DNA of 64,000 nucleotides, from positions 3,688,001 through 3,752,000 of the forward strand of contig NZ_CP016634.1 of NCBI RefSeq assembly GCF_002741075.1. The letters run 5' to 3'. The translations under genes were made by a program, and so were the position numbers. This DNA comes from Pseudomonas putida (lineage in GTDB: Bacteria; Pseudomonadota; Gammaproteobacteria; Pseudomonadales; Pseudomonadaceae). Under the pieces are notes generated by a model, which made no database searches, was not told where the DNA came from, and saw only the letters and a program-made list of their open reading frames with translations. This document shows, one piece after another, positions 1 through 8,764 of the stretch (positions are counted from its first letter, which is position 1; each line of letters opens with the position of its first letter).

Positions 1-649
1 GGAATCTGTCGAGGGCGAAGCCGTGCAGGCGGTGGTCGAAGCGGCGCGTCAGCGCAATGTGGCGGTGGTGCTGGGGCTTTATGAGAATGCCAATGGCACC
101 TTCTACAACACCACCCTGTTCATCGCCCCTGAAGGCATTCTGCTCACCTACCGCAAAACCCATCTGTGGGTGCCGGAGCATGGCATCGTGGTACCAGGAA
201 ATCGCTTCTCGACCGTGGAGTGGCGCGGGGTGCGCATTGGCCTGCTGATTTGCTACGACAGCGAATTCCCTGAGACCGCCCGGGCACTGACGGCGCTCGA
301 CGCGCAGGTGATGCTCATCACCGATGGCCTGGCCGAGCCCGAGGACAACGTGCATCGCGTGTCGGTGATGGCCCGGGCGATGGAAAACCAGGTGTTTGCC
401 GTGGTGGCCAACCGGGTCGGCCACGGGCCGGATGATTGTGTGTTCGTTGGCAACAGCCTGGGAGTGGACCCCTTTGGCAGGACGCTGTTCGAGGCAGGCC
501 GAGGCGAGTCCCGCCATGCCGTGACCCTGGACCTGTCGCTGATCGGCAAGGCTCGCGCCTTCCACGACTACCGCGCCAACCAGCGCATCGCCTTGCCGGG
601 TGAGCGCATCGAGCATCCCAATGGCCTGCGTGAACTGGTCATCGGCTAA
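1..649 (+). CDS. Carbon-nitrogen hydrolase (nitrilase superfamily), 5' end cut by window edge
   Basis: The reading frame is open from base 2, so the true start lies outside the window and the GTG at 23 is internal. The visible part carries the nitrilase-superfamily lysine (YRKTHLW) and the nucleophilic cysteine in LLICYDSEFPE. The first catalytic glutamate should lie upstream of the edge. Family members hydrolyse amides or nitriles through a Glu-Lys-Cys triad, usually in the cytoplasm. The substrate cannot be read from the sequence; the short C-terminus (HDYRANQRIALPGE) resembles small aliphatic or omega-amidase types. It converges on the transporter gene at 809-2143 across a REP pair. Confidence 0.85.
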   Translation, partial: ESVEGEAVQAVVEAARQRNVAVVLGLYENANGTFYNTTLFIAPEGILLTYRKTHLWVPEHGIVVPGNRFSTVEWRGVRIGLLICYDSEFPETARALTALDAQVMLITDGLAEPEDNVHRVSVMARAMENQVFAVVANRVGHGPDDCVFVGNSLGVDPFGRTLFEAGRGESRHAVTLDLSLIGKARAFHDYRANQRIALPGERIEHPNGLRELVIG

Positions 650-680
650 GCCCCTGGCGGCGCCTGCGCTACACCGCGCC

Positions 681-774
681 GCCTGCTTCGCGGGTAAACC
701 CGCTCCCACAGGTTCTGCAGCGCCCTCGAGAACAACGCTGTACCTGTGGGAGCGGGTTTACCCGCGAAAGGGCC
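681..774. repeat. Inverted pair of putida-type REP elements
   Basis: Two copies of the REP palindrome (TTCGCGGGTAAACCCGCTCC and its inverse) face each other at 681-714 and 742-774, between the convergent nitrilase and transporter genes. The pair could form a large cruciform and may stabilise or end transcripts from both sides. Confidence 0.9.
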
Positions 775-808
775 AGGTCTGGCGATACACAACGATCGCC
801 ATACGCTG

Positions 809-2143
809 TCAATGGCGGGCCAGCACCGCCTCCCCGGCAACGCCAGCCGGCGCTTCGTCGATCTGCGCCATGCTCAGGCGCGAGGTCTCGCGCAGCATCA
901 GCGAACAGACCGCCACCAACGCCAGCGCCCCTGCCCCATACAACGCCACGCCCAACGGGTTGTGGTCGGTGAGGATAAGGATCGCCGTGGCGATGCTCGA
1001 AGCTGTCCCACCGCCCAATGCCGCACCGATCTGATAGCTCGCCGAGATCCCGGAGTAGCGCATGCTGCGCGGGAACTGCTCGCCCAGGAACGCCGGGATC
1101 GGCCCTTGGGTAGCGCCCATCAACAGGCCCGTGAGGCTGTAGGCGAACAGGGCGATGCCAAAGCTCTTCATGCCGACCAGCTCGAAGAAGGCAAACAACC
1201 CGAGCGCCATGACCACCGCACCGAACACCATCACCGTGCGCCGACCCAGGCGATCGGACAGGTAGCCGAACAGCGGCGCGGAGAACACGATGGCGATAGA
1301 CAAGGTCAGGTCGAACATCAACGCTTGGGTGCTGCCGAAGCCCACCTGGGTGGCATAGGTCAGGAAGAAGGTGCTGCCGATGTAGGCGATGGTGCAATAG
1401 CCGAAGGCGATCCCGGTGCACAACAGCAGCTGACGTGGACGCTGACGCAACGCCTCGGCCAGTGGCGCACGGACCGGCTTGACTGCCGGAGCAGCGACCG
1501 GTGCCGGTGCCTTCAGGCGCGCATACAGGCCGATCAACACCAGTGTGCCTCCGAGCCAGAATGGGATGCGCCAGGCAAAGTCCACCAGGTTGTCGTTGAA
1601 GGCGGCACTGACGATGGCGAACACCGCTGCGCCGAGGATGCCGCCGACGCCGATGCCCATGCTGGTGAAGCTACCCCACAACCCTCGCCTGCCCGGCGGC
1701 GCCGACTCGATGCCGAACAGCGCGGCACCGCCCCATTCCCCCCCGGCGGCAAAGCCCTGGATCAGGCGCAACAACACCAGCAGGATAGGCGCAGCGATGC
1801 CGATGCTGGCATGGCTTGGCAAGCAACCGATGAGGAAGGTGCTCAGGCCCATGAGCAGCAAGGTCGCGACCAACACCTTCTGGCGACCGATGCGGTCACC
1901 GTAGTGGCCAAACACCAAACCGCCCAACGGACGGGCGAAGAAGCCGGCGCCAAAGGCGCTGAAAGCCACCAAGGTCGCGGTCAGGTGGTCCATCTGGGGG
2001 AAGAACACCTGGGGAAACACCAGCGCAGCCGCGGTGCCATAAATGATGAAGTCATAGAACTCCAGCGCAGTGCCCATGCCGGAGACGCAGAAGGTCCGCA
2101 GCGCAGACCGGGACGACGCAGGGTTGGAATGTTCCGCATGCAT
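809..2143 (-). CDS. MFS transporter, metabolite:H+ symporter (MHS) type
   Basis: A 444-residue protein with twelve predicted hydrophobic segments. MHS-type signatures are EFYDFIIYGTAAALVF near the start, [15 protein letters not shown] in the loop between helices 2 and 3, and RLIQGFAAGGEWGGA in helix 4. MHS transporters (ProP, ShiA and KgtP relatives) bring small organic acids, betaines or amino acids in with protons across the inner membrane. It lies downstream of the C45 hydrolase gene on the same strand, 56 bases away, which suggests joint transcription and a related substrate. The substrate itself is unknown. Confidence 0.88.
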   Translation of the reverse strand: MHAEHSNPASSRSALRTFCVSGMGTALEFYDFIIYGTAAALVFPQVFFPQMDHLTATLVAFSAFGAGFFARPLGGLVFGHYGDRIGRQKVLVATLLLMGLSTFLIGCLPSHASIGIAAPILLVLLRLIQGFAAGGEWGGAALFGIESAPPGRRGLWGSFTSMGIGVGGILGAAVFAIVSAAFNDNLVDFAWRIPFWLGGTLVLIGLYARLKAPAPVAAPAVKPVRAPLAEALRQRPRQLLLCTGIAFGYCTIAYIGSTFFLTYATQVGFGSTQALMFDLTLSIAIVFSAPLFGYLSDRLGRRTVMVFGAVVMALGLFAFFELVGMKSFGIALFAYSLTGLLMGATQGPIPAFLGEQFPRSMRYSGISASYQIGAALGGGTASSIATAILILTDHNPLGVALYGAGALALVAVCSLMLRETSRLSMAQIDEAPAGVAGEAVLARH

Positions 2144-2199
2144 TGTTGTTGTTCTCGTTGTCAGCGGGTGCCGCCCTGCTCAGGCGGCACCGGGTGGGC

Positions 2200-3270
2200 T
2201 CAGAAACGTTCGAAGCCAGCCTTGGCCAGTTGCAGCGGCGTGCCCGCTACGTATTCCAGCGCGCAGCGCTCGGTATCGATCCCCACGCTCAGCAGGGTTT
2301 CCCACCGCTCGGTGTCGGGCATGGCCATGTCCGGGTGGAAGCAGATCGGTGCGCTGTCGCCTTGCGCGCCACACATGGCTTCGGCACGGGCGCGCAGATC
2401 GGCGCTGCCCATCTGGCCGATCACCTGCTCCAGGTGCCCCAGGCGGCACTGAGTGTCGGCGCGGTCGGCGACCTGTTCGCCCAAGCTCAGTTGCGGGTCG
2501 AGGAAGTGGTTGGTGTGCAGCAACCAGCCGTCTTCACGCGGCAGCACCAGCGCCGTGCGCTCAGGGCTCAGTTCGATGCTGACGGCGCGCGGGCTGCTGT
2601 CCTCGCGCGAGAACACGGTGAGCACGGTGGAGGCGCTGACCCGCGCCGAACGGGCCAGTTCGATGGCTTCCTCGACACTGCTGGCGTCTTCGAGCAGGCG
2701 GCGGGCAATCGCATGCACCGGCACCCCCCCGCTGTCGTTGTCGCTGGTGTGATGGAGGATGTTGAAATGCAGGCCCAGACCTGCGCTGTTCACCCCCAGC
2801 TTGGCGAGCATGCCGAACTCGCAGAACAGTTTGACGTTCATGCCACGCTCGGTGTGCAGCGCCAGCATCAGGCCGTGGGGGCAGAGGCTGTCGTGCCAGT
2901 CCCAAGTCTGCAGGGTCTGCGGCGCACGCGGGCCACGCGGTGCATGCACAGTGGTTGAACATTCGCTGTGACGGGTACGCGCCGCCAGCACCTCGGTGCG
3001 GGCGTTAAGGCTTGCCAGCTGCCACAACGGCAGGTCGGCGCCGCTGGCCATACCGATCACCTCGGCTGCCAGGTTCGGGCTCCAGGCTTCCAGGGCGGCC
3101 AGGCTGTTTTCGCCGATGCGCTGCGCCTCGCGCAGGGACACGCCCACTCGCGGGAAGAAGTCCAGGTAAAGCTGGGTGGTATGGCGGATCTGCTCGGCGA
3201 AGCGCTCGCCGATCTGACGACCACGCTCGGCGGGCGTGCGGATATCGGTGACTAGGGTATGGATCTTCAC
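2200..3270 (-). CDS. C45-family autoproteolytic acyltransferase/hydrolase
   Basis: About 356 residues with a GTG start (MKIHTLVTDIRT) that has a clear AGGAG nine bases upstream; ATG-type starts further out lack a site. The product resembles peptidase family C45, acyl-coenzyme A:6-aminopenicillanic acid acyltransferase, an Ntn-hydrolase activated by self-cleavage. Cys104 in RHSECSTTVH sits where the family's new N-terminal nucleophile is expected, and TWDWHD plus NSAGLGLHFN follow as in relatives. Bacterial members likely cleave or form amide bonds of small acylated compounds. The adjacent transporter downstream suggests uptake and hydrolysis of one substrate. Function beyond the family is inferred. 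Confidence 0.78.
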   Translation of the reverse strand: MKIHTLVTDIRTPAERGRQIGERFAEQIRHTTQLYLDFFPRVGVSLREAQRIGENSLAALEAWSPNLAAEVIGMASGADLPLWQLASLNARTEVLAARTRHSECSTTVHAPRGPRAPQTLQTWDWHDSLCPHGLMLALHTERGMNVKLFCEFGMLAKLGVNSAGLGLHFNILHHTSDNDSGGVPVHAIARRLLEDASSVEEAIELARSARVSASTVLTVFSREDSSPRAVSIELSPERTALVLPREDGWLLHTNHFLDPQLSLGEQVADRADTQCRLGHLEQVIGQMGSADLRARAEAMCGAQGDSAPICFHPDMAMPDTERWETLLSVGIDTERCALEYVAGTPLQLAKAGFERF

Positions 3271-3510
3271 TGCGGGGGAACTCCTGGTACAGCTGGCTCG
3301 AGGCATCGTTGCTGTTCTGGAAAGAGTGAGGCCGCCTCGCCCCCCTGTTGCATGTACCTGCCGTGAGAGTGACGGGACCATGGACCGGGCACGAAGTGGC
3401 CGCTGTGTTCAAGCAACCACCGCTAGCCTAGCGAGCCATCCCCGGTCGATCATCGCCACAACCCGCACAACTTTTGTGCCTGAGCGGAACAATTGAGCCC
3501 CGCTGCCTGG

Positions 3511-4422
3511 TTACAGCCCCTGGCTGCGCAGTTGTTCATGCAACAAGGCGATGAAGGCCTGCACCTTGCGCGTGTTGCGCCGATGGGGCAGGTACAGCAC
3601 GTGCACCCAGGGCCCGAAGGCACTCAACGCCCGCCAGTAGTCCGGCAGCACTTCCACGAGTTGCCCCTTGGCCAAATAGGGCGCGGCGCACCAGGTGGGC
3701 ACGAACTGCAGGCCATGACCATCGAGCAAGCAGGCAAGCAGGAAGTCGAAGTTGTCGCTCACCAGCCGAGGCGTGGGCTGGCGCACGCGCAAGGTCTGGC
3801 CCTCGTGCTCGACCCACCAGAAGCTGCGATTGAGCAGAGGATGGCGCAGTAGCAGCCAGTCGTGCTGGGCGTAGTTCTCCAAGGTGATGGCCCCACCCCG
3901 CTGGGCCAGGTAGTCGGGGCTGGCGCAGAGGATCACGCGGTTCTCGATCAGCGGCTGGGCGATCAGTTCTGGCTGGTCGGTGGGGCCATCGCGCAGCGAC
4001 AGGTCGTAACCACCGTCGATCAGGTCTTCGTTGGCGTCGTTGAGGTTCACCTCCAGACGCACCTGCGGGTGTTCGCGCATGAAGCGAAAGCACACCTGGT
4101 TGAGAAACGCCGGACCGAACGACGGCGGCGCGGTGATGCGCAAGGTGCCACGCAGCTCGTGCTGCAACTGCTCCACCTCCTCGGTCACCAGCTGCAGGTG
4201 CATCAAGGCCTGGCGCGCGCCGTCCAGGTACAGGCTGCCAGCCTCGGTGAGCGCCATGCGCCGGGTGGTGCGCTCGAACAGGCGCACCCCAAGCTCGGCC
4301 TCCAGGTGAGCGACAGCCTTGGTGATGGCCGAGGGCGTCTTGCCCAACTGCTCGGCCGCACGGCTGAAACTGCCGTGCTCGGCGGCGGCGACGAAGATGG
4401 TCAGGGCCGTCATTTTGTCCAT
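3511..4422 (-). CDS. LysR-family transcriptional regulator
   Basis: A 303-residue regulator. The N-terminal winged helix (MTALTIFVAAAEHGSFSRAA, then KTPSAITKAVAHLE) is typical of LysR proteins, followed by a periplasmic-binding-like effector domain from about residue 90. The start at MDKMTAL is supported by AGGAAG six bases upstream; an in-frame extension to 4605 has no ribosome-binding site. It is divergent from the amidohydrolase gene starting at 4666, with 243 bases between, so it probably controls that gene and perhaps its own. The DNA-binding helix and the CrgA-like length suggest the subgroup that senses aromatic or small organic effectors; the effector is unknown. Confidence 0.9.
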   Translation of the reverse strand: MDKMTALTIFVAAAEHGSFSRAAEQLGKTPSAITKAVAHLEAELGVRLFERTTRRMALTEAGSLYLDGARQALMHLQLVTEEVEQLQHELRGTLRITAPPSFGPAFLNQVCFRFMREHPQVRLEVNLNDANEDLIDGGYDLSLRDGPTDQPELIAQPLIENRVILCASPDYLAQRGGAITLENYAQHDWLLLRHPLLNRSFWWVEHEGQTLRVRQPTPRLVSDNFDFLLACLLDGHGLQFVPTWCAAPYLAKGQLVEVLPDYWRALSAFGPWVHVLYLPHRRNTRKVQAFIALLHEQLRSQGL

Positions 4423-4665
4423 GGTTTCTTCCTGTTCGGCACAAGCGAGGCAATGGCGGGAGCGCGTGAGTATCCGCGCCTTTTCATCAAGCCCGCAAAT
4501 GGCGCGGATTTGAATAGGCGCCGAGCAGCCTGTGGCTTGCACCACGGCAATCATAGGCCAGGGATTGTTTCCTGATCGCGAAAAAAGTTGTGCCTGTCGT
4601 CGCATTTAACCGGCCTTGCGCGTTGGCTAGGCTGCGGCTCCATCACAACAAGAACGAGGCATCGA

Positions 4666-6387
4666 ATGAAGCACCTCCTGAAGATGGCGATCAGCGCGGG
4701 CCTGGCCTGCACCTCCCTGCACAGCTTCGCGGCAGTGGACGTGATCTTTCACAACGCCAAGGTCTACACCGCCGAACCAGGCCAGCCGCTCCAGCAGGCG
4801 GTGGCAGTCGAGGGCGAGAGGATCGTCGCCGTGGGCTCGGACCAGGCCGTGCTGGCCCTGAAGGCCGACGGCACCCGGGTCATCGACCTGGGCGGCAAGG
4901 TGCTGATGCCAGGCATGCTCGACTCCCACTCCCATGCCATCAAAGGCGGCCTGCAACTGGAGCTGGCCAACCTGATGGGCGAGCAGATCCCCCTCGATGA
5001 ACTGGAACAGCGCCTGCGCGAGTGGCGCAAAGATGGCAAGGCCGTGCGTGGCGAGTTCCTGGCCGTCGGTGGCGTGCCGGGGACCTACTGGGACGACATC
5101 CCGGCCCTGGAGCAGCGTTTCAACCATGGCGAATGGGCCGACCAGCCGATCCTGCTGGCCGCCAACGACATGCACACCGGATGGGCCAACCAGGCCCTGC
5201 TCAAGCGCGCCAAGATCGACGCCAAGACCATCGCGGCGTTGCCCGCCGAAGCGCGCAGCACCATTGGCCAACACCAGGACGGCACGCCCAACGGGTTTCT
5301 GGCCGACGCCAGCTACTACCCGGTGACCGACCTGCTGCCGCCGCTGTCCCACGACACCTTGATGACCGCCGGGCGCATGGCCCTGGACTACTCCAAGCAG
5401 CTGGGCATCACCGGCTGGATGGACCCGCTGGCCAACGAACTGCCCGGCGCGGATGTGAAGAACGACTCGCTGGGCGTGCTGCCGGTCTACAAGGACCTCT
5501 CCGAACGCGGTGAACTGACGGCGCACATCGCCGCCCTGCTGATGGCCGACTCCAAGGCCCGCCCAGCCGACCTGGATGAACTGGACAAAGTGCGCCAACA
5601 GTTCCTCGGCGTACGCAATCTCACCCTGCCCGGCATCAAGGTCTTCGCCGACGGCGTCGCCGAAATGCCGGCGCAGAGCGCGGCGATGCTCGAGCCCTAC
5701 AAAAACTCCGGCCAACGCGGCGAACTGCTGCTGGACCCGAAGCACTTCGGTGAGCTGGTCGATGCCGCCGATGCCCGTGGCTGGCTGGTGCATGTGCATG
5801 CCATAGGCGATCGCGCTGTGCGCGAGGCACTCAACGGCGTGGAACAGGCCCGACGCGCGCGACACAGCGGTGTCCCGCACTCGATCACCCATTTGCAGAT
5901 GGTCAGCGCCCAAGACTACCCGCGCTTCAAACAACTCGATGTGATTGCCTCGATGCAGTTGTACTGGGCCAGTGCCGACGAGACCAACCTCGACCTGGTC
6001 AAGCCCTATGTCGATGAGCATGCCTTCGCCCACAGCTACCCGGCCCACTCGCTGTACAAGGCCGGCGCGACCATCGCTGGCGCAAGCGACTGGCCGATCA
6101 CCACCCCGGAGCCGTGGAAGGCGATCTACCAGGCCGTCAGCCGTAAAGGTCCCAAGGGCGTGCTCAATGCCGACGAAGCCATCGACCGAGAAACCATGTT
6201 CCAGGCCTACACCCTCAATGCCGCCCGCGCCATGCGTCTGGAGCAGCAAGTCGGCTCGCTGAAGGTGGGCAAGCAGGCCGACATGATCGTCCTCGACCGC
6301 GACGTGCTCCACGTCGATCCCGAGGCGCTGCGTGACACCCAGGTGCTGCAGACCTGGTTCGCCGGCAAGCAGATCTACCAGCGCTGA
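4666..6387 (+). CDS. Exported amidohydrolase (YtcJ-like)
   Basis: A 573-residue metal-dependent hydrolase. A Sec signal peptide (MKHLLKMAISAGLACTSLHS, cleavage near residue 22) puts it in the periplasm. The metal-binding HSH (His88, His90) in MPGMLDSHSHA, VHVHAIGDRAV and the late SDWPITTPEPW match the COG1574 amidohydrolase group, which acts on N-acyl or cyclic amides, enol ethers or formamides. The C-terminal QADMIVLDRD closes the small beta-sandwich. The start was chosen at 4666 because it opens the signal peptide; the 78 bases of in-frame sequence upstream have no export signal. It is divergent from the LysR gene and followed by a porin gene. Confidence 0.85.
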   Translation: MKHLLKMAISAGLACTSLHSFAAVDVIFHNAKVYTAEPGQPLQQAVAVEGERIVAVGSDQAVLALKADGTRVIDLGGKVLMPGMLDSHSHAIKGGLQLELANLMGEQIPLDELEQRLREWRKDGKAVRGEFLAVGGVPGTYWDDIPALEQRFNHGEWADQPILLAANDMHTGWANQALLKRAKIDAKTIAALPAEARSTIGQHQDGTPNGFLADASYYPVTDLLPPLSHDTLMTAGRMALDYSKQLGITGWMDPLANELPGADVKNDSLGVLPVYKDLSERGELTAHIAALLMADSKARPADLDELDKVRQQFLGVRNLTLPGIKVFADGVAEMPAQSAAMLEPYKNSGQRGELLLDPKHFGELVDAADARGWLVHVHAIGDRAVREALNGVEQARRARHSGVPHSITHLQMVSAQDYPRFKQLDVIASMQLYWASADETNLDLVKPYVDEHAFAHSYPAHSLYKAGATIAGASDWPITTPEPWKAIYQAVSRKGPKGVLNADEAIDRETMFQAYTLNAARAMRLEQQVGSLKVGKQADMIVLDRDVLHVDPEALRDTQVLQTWFAGKQIYQR

Positions 6388-6431
6388 TCGCATCCCGGAG
6401 GGAAACCCGCGTCCACAAACTCGACACGCAT

Positions 6432-6460
6432 CCCTGTGGGAGCGGGTTCACCCACGAAGC
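6432..6460. repeat. Single REP element
   Basis: CTGTGGGAGCGGGTTCACCC with a degenerate second arm lies between the amidohydrolase and porin genes, downstream of the former. A weaker facing copy may be present at 6396-6420. Confidence 0.7.
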
Positions 6461-6506
6461 GCCCCCCGTTACACCGTGCACAACAACAATAAATGGAAAG
6501 CATCGA

Positions 6507-7232
6507 ATGACCGTACGCAACCTCATCGCAGGCGGCCTGCTCGCCTGCGCCCCGCTGGCCCATGCCATCGACCTCAACGACGATTTCAGCCTTGAGGCCA
6601 CGGCTGGCGTTTTCAGCGACTACCGCACCCGCGGCATCTCCCAGACCCAGAACGATCCGGCCCTGCAGGGCTCGCTGACCCTGGCCCACGCCAGCGGCCT
6701 GTATGCAGGCGTATGGAGCTCGAACGTCGACTTCGGTTTCGGCAGCAGTACGCGCCAGGAGCTGGACTACTACGCCGGCTACTTCTGGCAGATCAACGAC
6801 GACGTCACCCTCGACACCTCGTACATCAAGTACGTTTACCCGCGCCAGGGCAACTTCAACTACGGCGAGTACCATGCCGAACTGCGCGCCTGGGGCGTGC
6901 TGCTGGGCGGCAACTATTCGGACAACTTCAACGGCGACCAGTCGATGCTCTACAGCTACGTGGGCTACACCACGCTGCTGCCGTACGACACCGACCTGCT
7001 GGTGCGCTACGGGCGCAACGACTACAAGGACCCGAGCTGGTTCGCCAATGACGGCGCCAGCCGCGACGACTACCACGAATGGGAGGTGAAGCTGACCCGC
7101 ACGATGCTGTCGCTCGATTGGTCCGTCAGCTACATCGACACCGACCTCTCCGAGAGCGAATGCGCCAGTTACCTCGGCTTCAAGGATGTCTGCTCGGCCA
7201 CGGTGGTGGCCTCGGTCAGCAAGACGTTCTGA
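6507..7232 (+). CDS. TorF-family putative porin
   Basis: A 241-residue protein with a signal peptide ending near AHA (residue 20). Mature features are FSDYRTRGISQTQNDPALQG, LYAGVWSSNVDF and many alternating aromatic strands, ending in the outer-membrane C-terminal phenylalanine (SVSKTF). This is the pattern of the TIGR02001/TorF beta-barrel family. It follows the exported amidohydrolase by 119 bases, so substrate entry through this barrel and periplasmic hydrolysis could be linked. That link is inference from position. Confidence 0.85.
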   Translation: MTVRNLIAGGLLACAPLAHAIDLNDDFSLEATAGVFSDYRTRGISQTQNDPALQGSLTLAHASGLYAGVWSSNVDFGFGSSTRQELDYYAGYFWQINDDVTLDTSYIKYVYPRQGNFNYGEYHAELRAWGVLLGGNYSDNFNGDQSMLYSYVGYTTLLPYDTDLLVRYGRNDYKDPSWFANDGASRDDYHEWEVKLTRTMLSLDWSVSYIDTDLSESECASYLGFKDVCSATVVASVSKTF

Positions 7233-7244
7233 CCCACAGCGCGA

Positions 7245-7262
7245 GGGGCCGCATAGCGGCCC
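7245..7262. terminator. GC hairpin between convergent genes
   Basis: GGGCCGCATAGCGGCCC forms a short strong stem between the porin gene and the convergent regulator gene. There is no clear T run, so it is a weak or bidirectional terminator candidate. Confidence 0.5.
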
Positions 7263-7265
7263 TGA

Positions 7266-7889
7266 TCACTGGCTCGGGTCCTCGCGCTTGAGCGAGAACC
7301 GGCACACCGTGCCCCCACGCAACATGCACTCCTCATGCACCGCCTCAGCACCGCCCAGGGCCCCAATCAGCGCCAGGTCCAGCTCGCAGACAACCGGATG
7401 GGCCTTGGCCAGGTGATGGAACACGCAGTTGTGGGCAACGATCTGCGGCTCGCCGGAGGAACGGAAGAACACCTGGGCCTCGTAACCTGCGTTGTTCATG
7501 TACTCCACAATGCGCGCTTCATCCACCACCTGCGTCTCCAGGTCCTCGGCCATCTTGCGGCCTAGGTTGCGCATCAGCGCCGAAAGGGCCTGGGGCCCGA
7601 TGAGGCCGGCGACTTCGGCGATCAACAGGTTGGCCAGCAAGGGATACTGCCGGGGGAACAGCTCCCGTGCATGATCGGTCAGCTGATGCAGTTGCTCCGG
7701 GCGCCGCCCGGTGGGCCGGGTGGCGCCGCGTCTGACCAGGCCGTCGCGCTCCAGTGCCGCCAGGTGCTGACGCACCGCGGTACGGGTGATCGCCAGGGCC
7801 TGCGCCAATTCATCGATGCTCATGCCGTCAGGCTGGTAGAGCAAGGCATTGAGCAGGTCCTGCTGGGTACGGCCCAGTCCTTCCAGCAT
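7266..7889 (-). CDS. SufR-like winged-helix regulator with four cysteines
   Basis: A 207-residue protein. The N-terminal HTH (DELAQALAITRTAVRQHLAA) and wing (RRGATRPTGRRPE) match the COG2345/SufR group. The C-terminal part has cysteines 155, 168, 188 and 196 in the order HNCVF, VVCEL, EECML, TVCRF. In SufR and relatives such cysteines ligate an iron-sulphur cluster that gates DNA binding; the 12-residue gap between the first two matches what I recall of that family. It lies 16 bases downstream of a secreted-protein gene on the same strand, suggesting an operon. Cluster binding here is inferred. Confidence 0.75.
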   Translation of the reverse strand: MLEGLGRTQQDLLNALLYQPDGMSIDELAQALAITRTAVRQHLAALERDGLVRRGATRPTGRRPEQLHQLTDHARELFPRQYPLLANLLIAEVAGLIGPQALSALMRNLGRKMAEDLETQVVDEARIVEYMNNAGYEAQVFFRSSGEPQIVAHNCVFHHLAKAHPVVCELDLALIGALGGAEAVHEECMLRGGTVCRFSLKREDPSQ

Positions 7890-7905
7890 GCGAGTGGCTC
7901 CTCGT

Positions 7906-8538
7906 TCAGAACTTGTCCGGGAACTGCTTGACCAACGCCCCGGCCAAGGTATCGGCCAGTGTCAGCATGTGCTGACGCATCATCTGCCAGGTCTGTGCTT
8001 CCCCAGCGTAGTCCTGCGCGGCGAGCTGGTCGATCTGAGACAGGTGGTGCCCCCCATGGGCCGTCAGCATCGACAGCAACGTCTGCTCCGGCAAATACGG
8101 GTTGGCCTTGGCCAGGAAGGCCGACAACGCCTTGGCGTTGCTCGACAGCTCGTTCACCGCCGCTTGCTTAGCGGATTTGTCCTTGGCGACGGTGGCATCG
8201 CTGTAATGCTTGACGGCCCCCCAGTGTCCGGCCAGCAGCTTGAGCAACTGGTCAGCGGCAGGCTGGCCGTACAGCGGAGCAATGCTATTGGCGATGCTGG
8301 TGGCATTGCTGACCACCTGCTTGGCGGCGGTTTCAGCTTGCGCCTTGTTGCCGGTCTGGTTGGCGAGCGCATAATTCCTGACCCAGAACACATGCTCGCC
8401 CCAAAGATCGCGCAGGGCCAAGCGCGTGGTCAGGGCGGCGGAATCGGCAACTGGTGCAGCGGATGTGGCAGGGGTTTGGCTCCAGGCTGGCGGAACGCAC
8501 AGGGCGAGCAGCAGCAAGGCAGCGATCTTGAGATTCAT
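7906..8538 (-). CDS. Secreted alpha-helical protein, unknown function
   Basis: A 210-residue protein with a signal peptide (MNLKIAALLLLALCVPPAWS) and a predicted mature form that is almost entirely helical. It is histidine-rich in places (RDLWGEHVFWVRNY, GHWGAVKHYSD, LTAHGGHHLSQID), which could suggest metal or haem contacts, but no known motif is complete. It has no cysteine beyond the signal region. It is transcribed just ahead of the four-cysteine regulator. I do not recognise the family. Confidence 0.7.
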   Translation of the reverse strand: MNLKIAALLLLALCVPPAWSQTPATSAAPVADSAALTTRLALRDLWGEHVFWVRNYALANQTGNKAQAETAAKQVVSNATSIANSIAPLYGQPAADQLLKLLAGHWGAVKHYSDATVAKDKSAKQAAVNELSSNAKALSAFLAKANPYLPEQTLLSMLTAHGGHHLSQIDQLAAQDYAGEAQTWQMMRQHMLTLADTLAGALVKQFPDKF

Positions 8539-8728
8539 GGCAGCACCCTCAGGAAAAGGATCGGACTGACAAGAATAATTTAAGCATCAAAATATGTTTT
8601 TATTCGGCCGAAGCCTGGATTCCGATCAACGGTGCGGGTACGCCACAGAGGTTCGTGCAGTTCCCACGACGTGTTCAGCACCCAAGAATCCCCCACAGGT
8701 ACAACGCCGAGCCTGAGCACGGCGCGGT

Positions 8729-8760
8729 ACCGGTGGGAGCGGGTTCACCCGCGAAGGGCG
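8729..8760. repeat. REP element
   Basis: CGGTGGGAGCGGGTTCACCC followed by GCGAAGGGCG, directly downstream of the chemoreceptor stop codon. A degraded partner (CCCCCACAGGTACA) precedes it at about 8691-8704. Confidence 0.8.
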
Positions 8761-8764
8761 CGCC

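Noticed and set aside
746..2452. 568-codon open frame on the plus strand
   Set aside because: It lies antisense to the MHS transporter and part of the C45 gene and has no protein-like pattern.
4627..6393. 588-codon open frame on the minus strand
   Set aside because: It is an antisense shadow of the exported amidohydrolase gene, caused by high GC at third positions.
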